NCBI RefSeq assembly: GCF_019977335.1
Contig: NZ_AP024653.1
Location: forward strand, 3,224,001-3,288,000
Source of the DNA: Arthrobacter sp. NicSoilB4
GTDB taxonomy: Bacteria > Actinomycetota > Actinomycetes > Actinomycetales > Micrococcaceae
Direction: 5' to 3'
DNA length: 64,000 nt
Shown here: in pieces, positions 42,632 to 50,076 of the stretch
Layout: each line of letters begins with the position of its first letter
How positions within the stretch are numbered: position 1 is the stretch's first letter
Position numbers and translations under genes: made by a program
Notes under the pieces: model-generated
What the model was told of the DNA's origin: nothing
The model's input: the letters and a program-made list of their open reading frames with translations, nothing else
Database searches by the model: none

Positions 42632-42658
42632 GCCCGGCGGCGGCTACCGCTGCCGGGC
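42632..42658 (-). terminator. Hairpin at the convergent end of the SGNH and GNAT genes
   Basis: GCCCGGC (42632-42638) and GCCGGGC (42652-42658) form a 7-bp stem that overlaps the GNAT stop region; on the minus strand it is followed by TTTTACC. Confidence 0.4.
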
Positions 42659-43252
42659 GATCCGGAACTCAAGGGCGTTCCGGACCATCGGCCACTCGTG
42701 CTCCAGGATGGAGTACACCACGGTGTCCCGCAGTGCGCCGTCAGCGCTGCGGGTGTGGCTGCGGAGCACGCCGTCCTGTTTGGCGCCCAGCCGCGCGATC
42801 GCCTTGCGGGACTGGTGGTTGAGCCAATGCGTGCGGAACTCGACGGCGGGGCAGCCCAGCGTCTCGAAGGCGTGCCGCAGCAACAGCAGCTTGGAGTCCG
42901 GGTTGCTGCCGCTGCCATGGGCTGACGCCGCGTTCCAGGTGGAACCGATCTCCACCCGGGGCGTGGCGGCGTCGATGTTCATGTAGGTGGTCATGCCGAT
43001 CACCCGGCCGGGTCCGCCCGTGGCGGGATCAATCAGCCGCGTGGTGAACGGCAGCATGGAGCCGCTGTGCTGCAGGGCCAGGCGCCGCTCGATCTCGGCG
43101 GCCATCTGCTCCGGTGCGGGCACACTGGTGTACCAGAGCTGCCACAGTTCGCCGTCGCGGGCCGCCTCGACGAGGCCGTCGTGGTGGTCCAGGCTCAGCG
43201 GCTCAAGGATGACGTGTTTGCCGGTCAGCGTGATGGGGGCGATGGAAGTCAC
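42644..43252 (-). CDS. GNAT N-acetyltransferase, RimJ/RimL type
   Basis: About 202 residues. ITLTGKHVILEPLSLDHHDG at the start, RVIGMTTYMNIDAATPRVEI in the centre and the acetyl-CoA region in WNAASAHGSGSNPDSKLLLL then FETLGCPAVEFRTHWLN fit the RimJ/RimL clade. The substrate is unknown. A GTG start is used. It follows paaH on the same strand with 30 bases between and might be read from the paaJFH transcript. Confidence 0.82.
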   Translation of the reverse strand: MTSIAPITLTGKHVILEPLSLDHHDGLVEAARDGELWQLWYTSVPAPEQMAAEIERRLALQHSGSMLPFTTRLIDPATGGPGRVIGMTTYMNIDAATPRVEIGSTWNAASAHGSGSNPDSKLLLLRHAFETLGCPAVEFRTHWLNHQSRKAIARLGAKQDGVLRSHTRSADGALRDTVVYSILEHEWPMVRNALEFRIARQR

Positions 43253-43281
43253 CGCACCATCGTAGGGGCTGTGGACGCCTG

Positions 43282-44154
43282 TCAGTTGGTCCAGTCGAAG
43301 AAGCCCTTGCCGGTTTTGCGTCCGAGTTCGCCGCGGGCCACCTTGTCGCGCAGGATCTGCGGCGGGGCGAAGCGCTCACCCAGCGTCGAGGCGAGGTATT
43401 CGGCAATGCCGAGGCGGACGTCGAGTCCCACGATGTCCGTGGTCCGCAAGGGTCCGGTGGGGTGCTTGTAGCCCAGGACCATGGCGTTGTCGATGTCCTC
43501 GGCGGACGCCACGCCCTCTTCGACCATACGCATCGCTTCGAGGGCAATCGCGACCCCCAGCCGTGAGGACGCGAAGCCGGGCGCGTCATTAACGACGACG
43601 GCGGTCTTGCCCAGCGCCTCGACCCAGCCGCGGGCCGCCTGGGCCAGCTGCCCTGAGGTGTGCTCGCCGAGGACCACCTCAATCAGGGTGGACGCCGGCA
43701 CCGGGTTGAAGAAGTGCAGGCCCAGGAAGTTCTGCGGGCGCTGCAGCTTTCCGGCCAGGGCGTTGACGGAGATGGAAGAGGTGTTGGAAGCGAGGCAGGC
43801 GTCGGCGGCAAGTCGTTCCTCGATCCCCTGCAGGGAGGCGACTTTCAGGTCCCAGTCCTCGGGGACGGCCTCGATGACCAGCTGGCGGTCCTTGAAATCG
43901 TCGTAGTCGACCGTCACGGAGAGCCGCGAGACCATCTCATCCAGGTTGCCGTCGATGGCGCCGCGCTCGATGCTCTTGGCCGCTGCCGATTCCACCCGCT
44001 CGCGGGCAGCCTCGGCGGCCTCCTCATCGCGCTCGACGACGAGGACGTTGGCGCCGTTGATCAGGAAGGCGTGGGCGATGCCTGCGCCCATGCGGCCGCC
44101 GCCGAGGACTCCGACGGACGCGGGAAGGTTGGCGGAGAGTACGGAGTTGCCCAT
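43282..44154 (-). CDS. paaH: 3-hydroxyacyl-CoA dehydrogenase
   Basis: NAD-dependent oxidation of 3-hydroxyadipyl-CoA to 3-oxoadipyl-CoA in the lower phenylacetate pathway. The Rossmann fold VGVLGGGRMGAGIAHAFLIN opens the protein, NTSSISVNALAGKLQRPQNF with FLGLHFFNPVPASTLIEVVL carries the catalytic His-Glu region, and the C-terminal domain has GFASSRLGVAIALEAMRMVE and GRKTGKGFFDW. The 290-residue size is that of a stand-alone enzyme. It starts two bases after paaF; the order paaJ-paaF-paaH supports the pathway role. Confidence 0.9.
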   Translation of the reverse strand: MGNSVLSANLPASVGVLGGGRMGAGIAHAFLINGANVLVVERDEEAAEAARERVESAAAKSIERGAIDGNLDEMVSRLSVTVDYDDFKDRQLVIEAVPEDWDLKVASLQGIEERLAADACLASNTSSISVNALAGKLQRPQNFLGLHFFNPVPASTLIEVVLGEHTSGQLAQAARGWVEALGKTAVVVNDAPGFASSRLGVAIALEAMRMVEEGVASAEDIDNAMVLGYKHPTGPLRTTDIVGLDVRLGIAEYLASTLGERFAPPQILRDKVARGELGRKTGKGFFDWTN

Positions 44155-44156
44155 GT

Positions 44157-44960
44157 CTATTTCTGCTTCCCTGTTTGGCTGGCTGATTTTTTCTCTGATT
44201 TCTTATCCAGGAAAGCCTGCATACGGTCGAACTTCGCCTGTGATTCGAAAAGAATGCCCTGCGCCAGCTGGTCGATCAGCGGGTGCGCCTCGGCGGGCGC
44301 GTGGAACACCGACTTGGTGATCCGGACGGCGAGGGGATCCTGGCCGGCAATCCTGTCGGCCAGGGCGTGGGCCGCGGCCATGAGGTCGGGTGCCTCGTGG
44401 ATCTCGGTGATGAGGTTGACGGCGAGGGCCCGTTCGGCGCGCAGCACGGCGCCGGCCAGCAGGATTTCCTTGGCCACCGGTTCACCCACGAGCTCTTTCA
44501 GGCGCCAGCTCGCACCGGCGGCGGCGAGGATGCCCAGGCCGGTCTCCGGATTGCCGATCCGCACGGACGGTGTGCCGATCCGGAAGTCAGCCGCGTACGC
44601 CAGTTCGGCGCCGCCGCCGAGGCAGAAGCCATCCAGGGCCGCGATGACCGGCATCGGCAGCTTGGCGATCCGGACGAAAATGGTGGAGTTGATGCCCTGC
44701 AGCGCGTCGTCGCGGCGGCGTTCGCGCAGCTGGGCGATGTCGGCGCCGGAGGCGAAGACGCCTTCCGTGCCGGTAAGGATCAGCACCTTGGGGGTCTGTT
44801 CCAGGTAGGCGCAGATCCGGTGGAGCTCATCGACCATCTGCTGGTCGATCGCGTTGCGGACCTCGGGCCGGTTGAGCTGCACCACCATCCGGTCCGGGCG
44901 CTCTTCAACGAGGAGCGTGCCGAAGCCTGAGGTGTCGAACCCGCCGGGCTGGCCCGCCAC
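44157..44960 (-). CDS. paaF: 2,3-dehydroadipyl-CoA hydratase (enoyl-CoA hydratase)
   Basis: A crotonase-fold protein of 267 residues. Both catalytic glutamates of a true hydratase are present and 20 residues apart, E119 (GGGAELAYAAD) and E139 (RIGNPETGLG), as in classical enoyl-CoA hydratase. This separates it from the PaaG-type enzyme at 10.5 kb. The start is GTG 44960, which shares one base with the thiolase stop (TAGTG). The C-terminal tail is Lys/Ser-rich. It hydrates 2,3-dehydroadipyl-CoA to 3-hydroxyadipyl-CoA for PaaH. Confidence 0.88.
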   Translation of the reverse strand: MAGQPGGFDTSGFGTLLVEERPDRMVVQLNRPEVRNAIDQQMVDELHRICAYLEQTPKVLILTGTEGVFASGADIAQLRERRRDDALQGINSTIFVRIAKLPMPVIAALDGFCLGGGAELAYAADFRIGTPSVRIGNPETGLGILAAAGASWRLKELVGEPVAKEILLAGAVLRAERALAVNLITEIHEAPDLMAAAHALADRIAGQDPLAVRITKSVFHAPAEAHPLIDQLAQGILFESQAKFDRMQAFLDKKSEKKSASQTGKQK

Positions 44961-46186
44961 TAGACGCGCTCCAGCAGCATGGCCGTGCCCTGGCCGACGC
45001 CGATGCACATGGTGGCAAGTCCGATCTTCGCGTCCTCGCGTTCCATCCGGCCCAGCAGGGTAATGGCGATCCGGGATCCGGAGGAGCCGAGCGGATGCCC
45101 CAGGGAGATGGCGCCGCCGTCGCGGTTCACAATCTCCGGGTCGAGGCCAAGCCGGCGCATGGACGCCAGCGACTGCGTGGCGAAGGCCTCGTTGAGTTCG
45201 ACGGCGCCGAGATCCCCGACGTCGAGCCCGGACCGGGCGAGCACCTTCCGGGTGGCCGGGACGGGGCCGATGCCCATGATCTCAGGCTCGCAGCCGGCTG
45301 ACGCGCCATCAATGATGCGGGCCCGCGGGATGAGTCCGAGCTTCTGGATCGCGGCTTCGGAGGCGACGATGATGGCCGAGGCGCCGTCGTTCAGGGTGGA
45401 GGAGTTGCCGGCGGTGACCACGGAGCCTCCGGCGACGACCGGGCGGAGCCCGGAGAGCACGTCCATGGTGGTGCCGGCGCGGGGTCCCTCGTCGGTGTCG
45501 ACCACCGTCTCGCCCTTGCGGGTCTTGACGGTCACGGGAACGATTTCGTCGGCGAAGCGGCCGGCGGCAATGGCGGCGAGGGAACGCTCGTGCGAGCGGA
45601 CGGCGAACGCGTCGGCGTCCTCGCGGGAAATGCCGTCCACCCGGGCGACTTCCTCGGCCGTTTCCGGCATCGAGTACGTCATTTTGCCGTCCCTGGAGAG
45701 TTCGCCCTTCTGGAACAGCGGGTTGGCGAAGCGCCAGCCGATCGAGGTGTCGAAGATCTGGCCCGGTTTGGCGAAGGCGGTCTGCGGCTTCTCCTGCACC
45801 CAGGGGGCGCGGCTCATGGATTCAACGCCGCCGGCGATCACGATGTCCGCGGCGCCCGACTTGATCATCTGGCTGGCCATGATGATGGCGCTCAGGCCCG
45901 AGGCGCAGAGCCGGTTCACGGTGATGCCCGGGATGTGCAGCGGGAGCCCGGCCAGGATGGTGGCCATTCGGGCGACGTTGCGGTTTTCCTCGCCGGCGCC
46001 GTTCGCGTTGCCCAGGATGACCTCGTCGATGCTGTCCGGGTCCAGCCCGGCCCGGGCCACAGCCTCGCGGACCACCAGGGCGGCCAGGTCATCGGGGCGG
46101 ACCGATGAGAGTGCCCCGCCGTAGCGGCCCACCGCAGTGCGGGCACCGCCTACGAGAAATGCCTGTGGTCCTGCTGCTGACGCCAT
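44960..46186 (-). CDS. paaJ: 3-oxoadipyl-CoA / 3-oxo-5,6-dehydrosuberyl-CoA thiolase
   Basis: Thiolase of 408 residues with all three catalytic signatures: nucleophile C94 (NRLCASGLSAI), His in GGAISLGHPLGSSG, and the base Cys in TMCIGVGQGTAM. In the pathway it cuts twice, giving acetyl-CoA and finally succinyl-CoA. ATG 46186 (MASAAG) follows GAAGGG; the frame extends upstream to 46258 without a better start. It is the first gene of paaJ-paaF-paaH, and a PaaR site lies about 85-107 bases upstream. Confidence 0.92.
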   Translation of the reverse strand: MASAAGPQAFLVGGARTAVGRYGGALSSVRPDDLAALVVREAVARAGLDPDSIDEVILGNANGAGEENRNVARMATILAGLPLHIPGITVNRLCASGLSAIIMASQMIKSGAADIVIAGGVESMSRAPWVQEKPQTAFAKPGQIFDTSIGWRFANPLFQKGELSRDGKMTYSMPETAEEVARVDGISREDADAFAVRSHERSLAAIAAGRFADEIVPVTVKTRKGETVVDTDEGPRAGTTMDVLSGLRPVVAGGSVVTAGNSSTLNDGASAIIVASEAAIQKLGLIPRARIIDGASAGCEPEIMGIGPVPATRKVLARSGLDVGDLGAVELNEAFATQSLASMRRLGLDPEIVNRDGGAISLGHPLGSSGSRIAITLLGRMEREDAKIGLATMCIGVGQGTAMLLERV

Positions 46187-46271
46187 GGGTACACCCTTCA
46201 CGCGATAAACGTCTCTGTCATCGAAAGAACTGTCATCGGCGGCGGGATCAACGTTCAATCCGCTGGCGCCA

Positions 46272-46293
46272 ATTTACCGACCGTTCGTTCTAT
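46272..46293 (-). promoter_or_regulatory. PaaR operator upstream of paaJ
   Basis: It contains TTACCGACCGTTCGTTC, 17 bases identical to the paaA site; 12 of 16 fixed PaaR positions match. It lies in the A/T-rich stretch between the paaJ gene and the pentapeptide-type gene. Confidence 0.75.
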
Positions 46294-46338
46294 AAAGATT
46301 ACACGGCGCGGCGAGGGGGTCAATCAAACCCCGCAGGA

Positions 46339-47016
46339 TTACGCCACCACGACGCCGAGATGGCTCGCCATGAGCGGGGCCATCAGGCCGAGCTGGTAGT
46401 CATCGATCACGAGGCCGGAGAGGCTTTCCAGGCCGCTGATGACACGGAAGTCGGTGCCGCGGATGTCAAAGTCCTTGAGCCTGGCGCCGGCGACGTCGAG
46501 GGTGCCGATGGTGCAGTTCTTCAGCGCCACCCGGGTCGCCGCGCAGGAACCCAGGTCCAGCTCACTGATGATGCAGTCGCTGATCTGGACATCCGTGAGC
46601 TTGGAGCCGCGCAGGTTCACATAGTCGAGCTTGCCGCCGTCGATCCTTACGGACTGCCAACCGCTCTCGTAGAGCTCCGCGGAACCCCACCGGGGGTTGC
46701 CGATCTCGACGTCGCGCAGGGTGCTCCGGGCCGCCATGAACACGGGGGCGTAAACCTCCCCAAGGATGCAGTCGCGGAAACTGGCGCCGCGCAACTGGGT
46801 CTCGTTGAAGGAGACGCCCTGGAACTCGCACTCGGCGAAGTCGGTGCCGGCAAGTTCCAGCCCGTCGGCCGATGCCCGGCTGTACCGGACGCCGTCGTAC
46901 CGCTCCCCCGGCTGGAAGTCCGGGGACGGATCGTCCCGAAGTTCCTCCAGCCGGACGGGGCTAAGCCGTGGCCCGACGACTTTGGGCGCTTTGGACGCTG
47001 CGGTGCCCCGCGCCAC
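46339..47016 (-). CDS. Pentapeptide-repeat-like protein
   Basis: A 225-residue protein with a right-handed beta-helix pattern in which about every fifth residue is Leu, Phe or Val: LAGTDFAECEFQGVSFNETQ, LRGASFRDCIL, VNLRGSKLTDVQISDCIISE, ARLKDFDIRGTDFRVI. Such proteins may mimic DNA or act as scaffolds; the target is unknown. The GTG start at 47016 shares a base with the SRPBCC gene stop (TAGTG), so the pair forms an operon. Confidence 0.78.
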   Translation of the reverse strand: MARGTAASKAPKVVGPRLSPVRLEELRDDPSPDFQPGERYDGVRYSRASADGLELAGTDFAECEFQGVSFNETQLRGASFRDCILGEVYAPVFMAARSTLRDVEIGNPRWGSAELYESGWQSVRIDGGKLDYVNLRGSKLTDVQISDCIISELDLGSCAATRVALKNCTIGTLDVAGARLKDFDIRGTDFRVISGLESLSGLVIDDYQLGLMAPLMASHLGVVVA

Positions 47017-47474
47017 TAGAGCGACTCGGCCTTGGCCGCGATTTCGGCCAGGTCTTTGGCCAGGGCCTTGCGGGTGATGCGCATGCCCAGCTTCCCGAAG
47101 AGCGCCATCGCCAGTTTGTTCTTCCGGGAGGGATTGACCAGGTCGGCGCCGAACGTCATCGTCAGGTCCGTGCCGCCGTCGCGGTCGGCCAGCGTCATGC
47201 GTGAGGTGTAGTCCGCCCCGCCCTGCAGTGCCTTCACCGTCGTGCTCCGGGGCGGGTTGGCCTGGGACACCCACATTTCCACCGTTTCCGACCTGCCCAT
47301 CATGGTGCGGGTCTCTTTCCAGCGTGTGCCCTCGCCGTAGGGGCCGTCGCTGAGCATCTGGATCGAATCGATGCCGGACAGGGTCGCTGCCGATCCCGGA
47401 ATGTCGGAGATGACCGCCCAGACCTTGTCCACCGGGGCGTTGACGTGCTGGGTCAGGCTGAGTTTGTGGTCCAT
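47016..47474 (-). CDS. SRPBCC-fold (polyketide cyclase/START-like) protein
   Basis: A 152-residue protein: HKLSLTQHVNAPVDKVWAVI is the usual first strand and helix of the SRPBCC fold, with DGPYGEGTRWKETRTMMG and TDLTMTFGAD strands and a C-terminal basic helix (RITRKALAKDLAEIAAKAE). It binds a hydrophobic ligand in a cytoplasmic cavity; ligand unknown. It is the first gene of the pair with the pentapeptide-like gene. Confidence 0.8.
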   Translation of the reverse strand: MDHKLSLTQHVNAPVDKVWAVISDIPGSAATLSGIDSIQMLSDGPYGEGTRWKETRTMMGRSETVEMWVSQANPPRSTTVKALQGGADYTSRMTLADRDGGTDLTMTFGADLVNPSRKNKLAMALFGKLGMRITRKALAKDLAEIAAKAESL

Positions 47475-47533
47475 GTGATCGAGCCTAGCCGGGCTCCGCC
47501 GCAGATTTCACCCTCCCAGGCCCGAATGCCCTC

Positions 47534-47564
47534 TTGAATTAGTAAGCATGCTTTGTGTTATGGT
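47534..47564 (+). promoter_or_regulatory. Candidate csbD promoter with extended -10
   Basis: TTGAAT (47534-47539) and TGTTATGGT (47556-47564, an extended -10) lie 45 bases before the CsbD start, in a rare A/T-rich stretch that also has the palindrome AAGCATGCTT. The 19-base spacer is long, which an extended -10 can tolerate. Confidence 0.4.
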
Positions 47565-47608
47565 GAAAGAACATTGAATTTCAACCGGAAACGAAAGGTG
47601 TATGCACC

Positions 47609-47785
47609 ATGGGTATCGGAGACAAGATTCAGAACGAAGCAGAGCACCTCGGCGGCAAGGCCAAGGAAGCTACCGGCAACGCCACGAACAACGACCAGTT
47701 GCGCGCCGAGGGCCAGAAGGATCAGGTCGTCGCAGACGCCAAGAAGGTCGGCGAGAACACCAAGGACGCCTTCAAGAAGGACTAG
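47609..47785 (+). CDS. CsbD-family stress protein
   Basis: A 58-residue, highly charged protein: GIGDKIQNEAEHLGGKAKEA at the start, TNNDQLRAEGQKDQ in the middle, and a Lys-rich end (NTKDAFKKD). This matches CsbD, a small general-stress protein of unknown mechanism, often abundant under osmotic or starvation stress. GAAAGG precedes the ATG. It has its own promoter-like region and a strong terminator, so it is a single-gene transcript. Confidence 0.88.
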   Translation: MGIGDKIQNEAEHLGGKAKEATGNATNNDQLRAEGQKDQVVADAKKVGENTKDAFKKD

Positions 47786-47796
47786 TCCTTCGGACG

Positions 47797-47841
47797 GCGG
47801 CGCCGGACATTCCTTTGGGGGATGTCCGACGCCGCTTTTTT
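47797..47841 (+). terminator. Intrinsic terminator of csbD
   Basis: GCGGCGCCGGACAT pairs with ATGTCCGACGCCGC (one bulge) around TCCTTTGGGGG, followed by TTTTTT, 12 bases after the stop. This is the clearest rho-independent terminator in the window. Confidence 0.85.
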
Positions 47842-47890
47842 GTGCGCCCGTCTTTCCTGGGTGCGCGGGCAGATGCTGTACCCGGGCTCA

Positions 47891-48230
47891 TCGATTCGCC
47901 ACGAATGGCCGCTAAACCACCCCGGATAGCGGCCATTCTCGTCAGATGGACGCCTCCTGGGCACGGGCACGCGGACGCAGCGCTCGTCATCTGCCCAGAC
48001 CCCACCGATTTGCCACAAATTGCCGCTAAACGACCCCGGATAGCGGCCATTCTCGTCAGATGGGCGCTTCCTAGGCAGTGGCACGCGGGCGCAGCACCGA
48101 GCAGCACCCCCGCGCGTCCACCGATTCGCCACAAGGCCGCTAAACCACCCTGGCCACGGCAAAGGTTCCACCGATTTGCCACAAGTGGCCGCCAAACCAC
48201 CCTGGGTAGCGGCCATTCTCGTCAGATGGG
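47891..48230 (+). repeat. Cluster of four palindromic repeats, family B
   Basis: Copies at 47891-47949, 48005-48064, 48121-48160 (truncated) and 48171-48230 share CGATT(C/T)GCCACAAATGGCC followed by GCTAAACCACCCCGGATAGC and GGCCATTCTCGTCAGATGGG. Each full copy can fold through TGGCCGCTA/TAGCGGCCA. The first two copies and their flanks form a larger direct repeat of about 114 bases. The region from 47842 to 48352 holds no gene I can support; frames here are made by the repeats. Confidence 0.85.
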
Positions 48231-48352
48231 CGCGCCATTCGCGCGAGCCACAAGCTCCCCCGCGTCCGCCCGCGCGGCCACCCCTTAAACGAACGACGGC
48301 GGGCCCCCTCACCGGAGGCCCGCCGTCGTCGTATGCGTTGGTGCTTGAACGG

Positions 48353-49813
48353 CTAGTTGAAGAGCGCGTTCTTGGGTTCGTTGTTCTTGACCTTGTGCCA
48401 GCCAAGCCACAGCAGGAGCGCGAAGAACGGGATGGTCGCCAGGGTCCAGAGGCCGAGGTGGAACACCTCACCGGTCTTGCTGGTCATGGTGTCGAAGCCG
48501 ATCAGCACCGTGATGGCGAGCAGTGCAATCAGTCCGGCCCAGCTGGCCCAGACTCCGCCGGGCGCGGGCAGGGATGACACCTTGCCCTTGGTCTTCCGCA
48601 GCGCGATCTGGCTGGCGAAGATGGCGCCCCACGTGAAGATGACGCCGATCGACGCGGAGTTCAGCGCGAGGTCGAAGGCGTGCGAGCCGCCAAGCCAGAT
48701 GTTGAGCAGGATGCCTACGAAGTAGACGCCGCCGATGGCCAGGATGGCGGCGTACGGCACGTGACTCTTGGACATCTTGGTCAGCCACTCCGGAGCATGT
48801 CCATTGTTGGCCATAGTGCGGAACACTCGGCCGATCGAGTACAGGCCCGAGTTGCAGGAGGACAGCGCGGCGGTGATCACGATCATGTTCATAACGTCGC
48901 CCATCCAGCCGAGGCCCATCTGGCCGAACACTGTGACGAAAGGCGAAGTGCCGGCGACATACTGGTCCGAGGGAAGCAGCATCGCCAGGAGGGTCACGGA
49001 ACCGACGTAGAACACCACGATGCGGAAGACGACGGCGCGGATGGCCTTGGGCACTTCCTTGGCCGGGTCCTGCATTTCGCCGGCGGTGATGCCGACGAGC
49101 TCAATCCCGTTGTAGGCGAAGATCACGGCGTTGAGCACCAGGATCATGACGAGGGCACCCTTGGGGAACATCCCGCCTTCAGCAGCGAAGAGGTTGTTGA
49201 CCGAGGCGTTGCCGTCGCCCACCTGGGCGTTGGTGACCACCATGAAGGTGCCCACGGCCAGGAAGATGACGATTGCGCCGACCTTGAGGCAGGACGCCCA
49301 GAATTCGAATTCACCGAACGCCTTGACACTCATGAGGTTCACACCCACGAGCAGCAGCAGGGCTGCGATGGCGGTCAGTTCGACCGGAACGTTGGGGAAG
49401 AAGAACTGGAAGTACAGTCCGATCGCGATGAGCTCGGCGATGCCGGTCATGGCCCAGTTGATGAAGTACATCCAGCCGGACACGTACGCGCCCTTTTTGC
49501 CGAACATTTCGCCGGCGTAGCTGACAAACGAGCCCGACGTCTGGCGGTACATGATGAGTTCGCCCAGGGCACGCATCAGCAGGTAAGCGATGACGCCAGC
49601 AATGGCGTAGGAGAAGATCAGTGCCGGACCGGTGGAGGCCAGGCGTCCGCCGGCACCCATGAAGAGGCCGACGCCGATGGCGCCGCCCATCGCGATCATG
49701 GTGACCTGACGGCCGCTCAGGGACTTTTTGTAGCCCTCGGCGCTGAGAGTCGAGTCGACGACGGCGGATGGCGCCGTCGTGCTCTTAAGTTCTGTGGGGG
49801 TAATTGATGGCAC
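48353..49813 (-). CDS. Amino-acid permease, APC/AAT family
   Basis: A 12-helix permease of 486 residues in the amino acid transporter family that includes asparagine, GABA and D-serine/D-alanine/glycine carriers. The signature first helix is VTMIAMGGAIGVGLFMGAGG, followed by LLMRALGELIMYRQTSGSFV and YNGIELVGITAGEMQDPAKE. It imports an amino acid with protons; the exact substrate cannot be told. GTG 49813 (PSITPTELKS) follows AAGGAAA; a frame to 49921 exists but is not convincing. The 263 bases upstream, to the ABC-F gene, show no riboswitch I recognise. Confidence 0.9.
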   Translation of the reverse strand: MPSITPTELKSTTAPSAVVDSTLSAEGYKKSLSGRQVTMIAMGGAIGVGLFMGAGGRLASTGPALIFSYAIAGVIAYLLMRALGELIMYRQTSGSFVSYAGEMFGKKGAYVSGWMYFINWAMTGIAELIAIGLYFQFFFPNVPVELTAIAALLLLVGVNLMSVKAFGEFEFWASCLKVGAIVIFLAVGTFMVVTNAQVGDGNASVNNLFAAEGGMFPKGALVMILVLNAVIFAYNGIELVGITAGEMQDPAKEVPKAIRAVVFRIVVFYVGSVTLLAMLLPSDQYVAGTSPFVTVFGQMGLGWMGDVMNMIVITAALSSCNSGLYSIGRVFRTMANNGHAPEWLTKMSKSHVPYAAILAIGGVYFVGILLNIWLGGSHAFDLALNSASIGVIFTWGAIFASQIALRKTKGKVSSLPAPGGVWASWAGLIALLAITVLIGFDTMTSKTGEVFHLGLWTLATIPFFALLLWLGWHKVKNNEPKNALFN

Positions 49814-50076
49814 AGCTGTTTCCTTGTAGGTCGAGGTATGGCCGGGACAGGACCGTGGATTCAGGTACACAAAATTCGGGCCCGGGCCTATACAGGGGCC
49901 AAGGCATGTACCGAACCTCACAAGTGTCGAAGCTCGCGCGGCTCATCTATCGTACTAGCATTCAGGACCCCGGCGTGACCCGGGCAACATCAGGCGGGTG
50001 CAATCGCTAATCAGTGACGCAATAAGGACCGGATTGCCGAATTATGTTCGGCTCGTGTCGTGGGCGAATCCGGCTG

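Noticed and set aside
47891..48230. CRISPR-like regularly spaced repeats
   Set aside because: The units are about 60-bp imperfect palindromes with uneven spacing (114, 116, 50 bases), the spacers are similar to each other rather than unique, and no cas gene is present.
49814..50076. A riboswitch upstream of the amino-acid permease
   Set aside because: I could not find the conserved pairing elements of glycine, lysine or T-box leaders on the minus strand.
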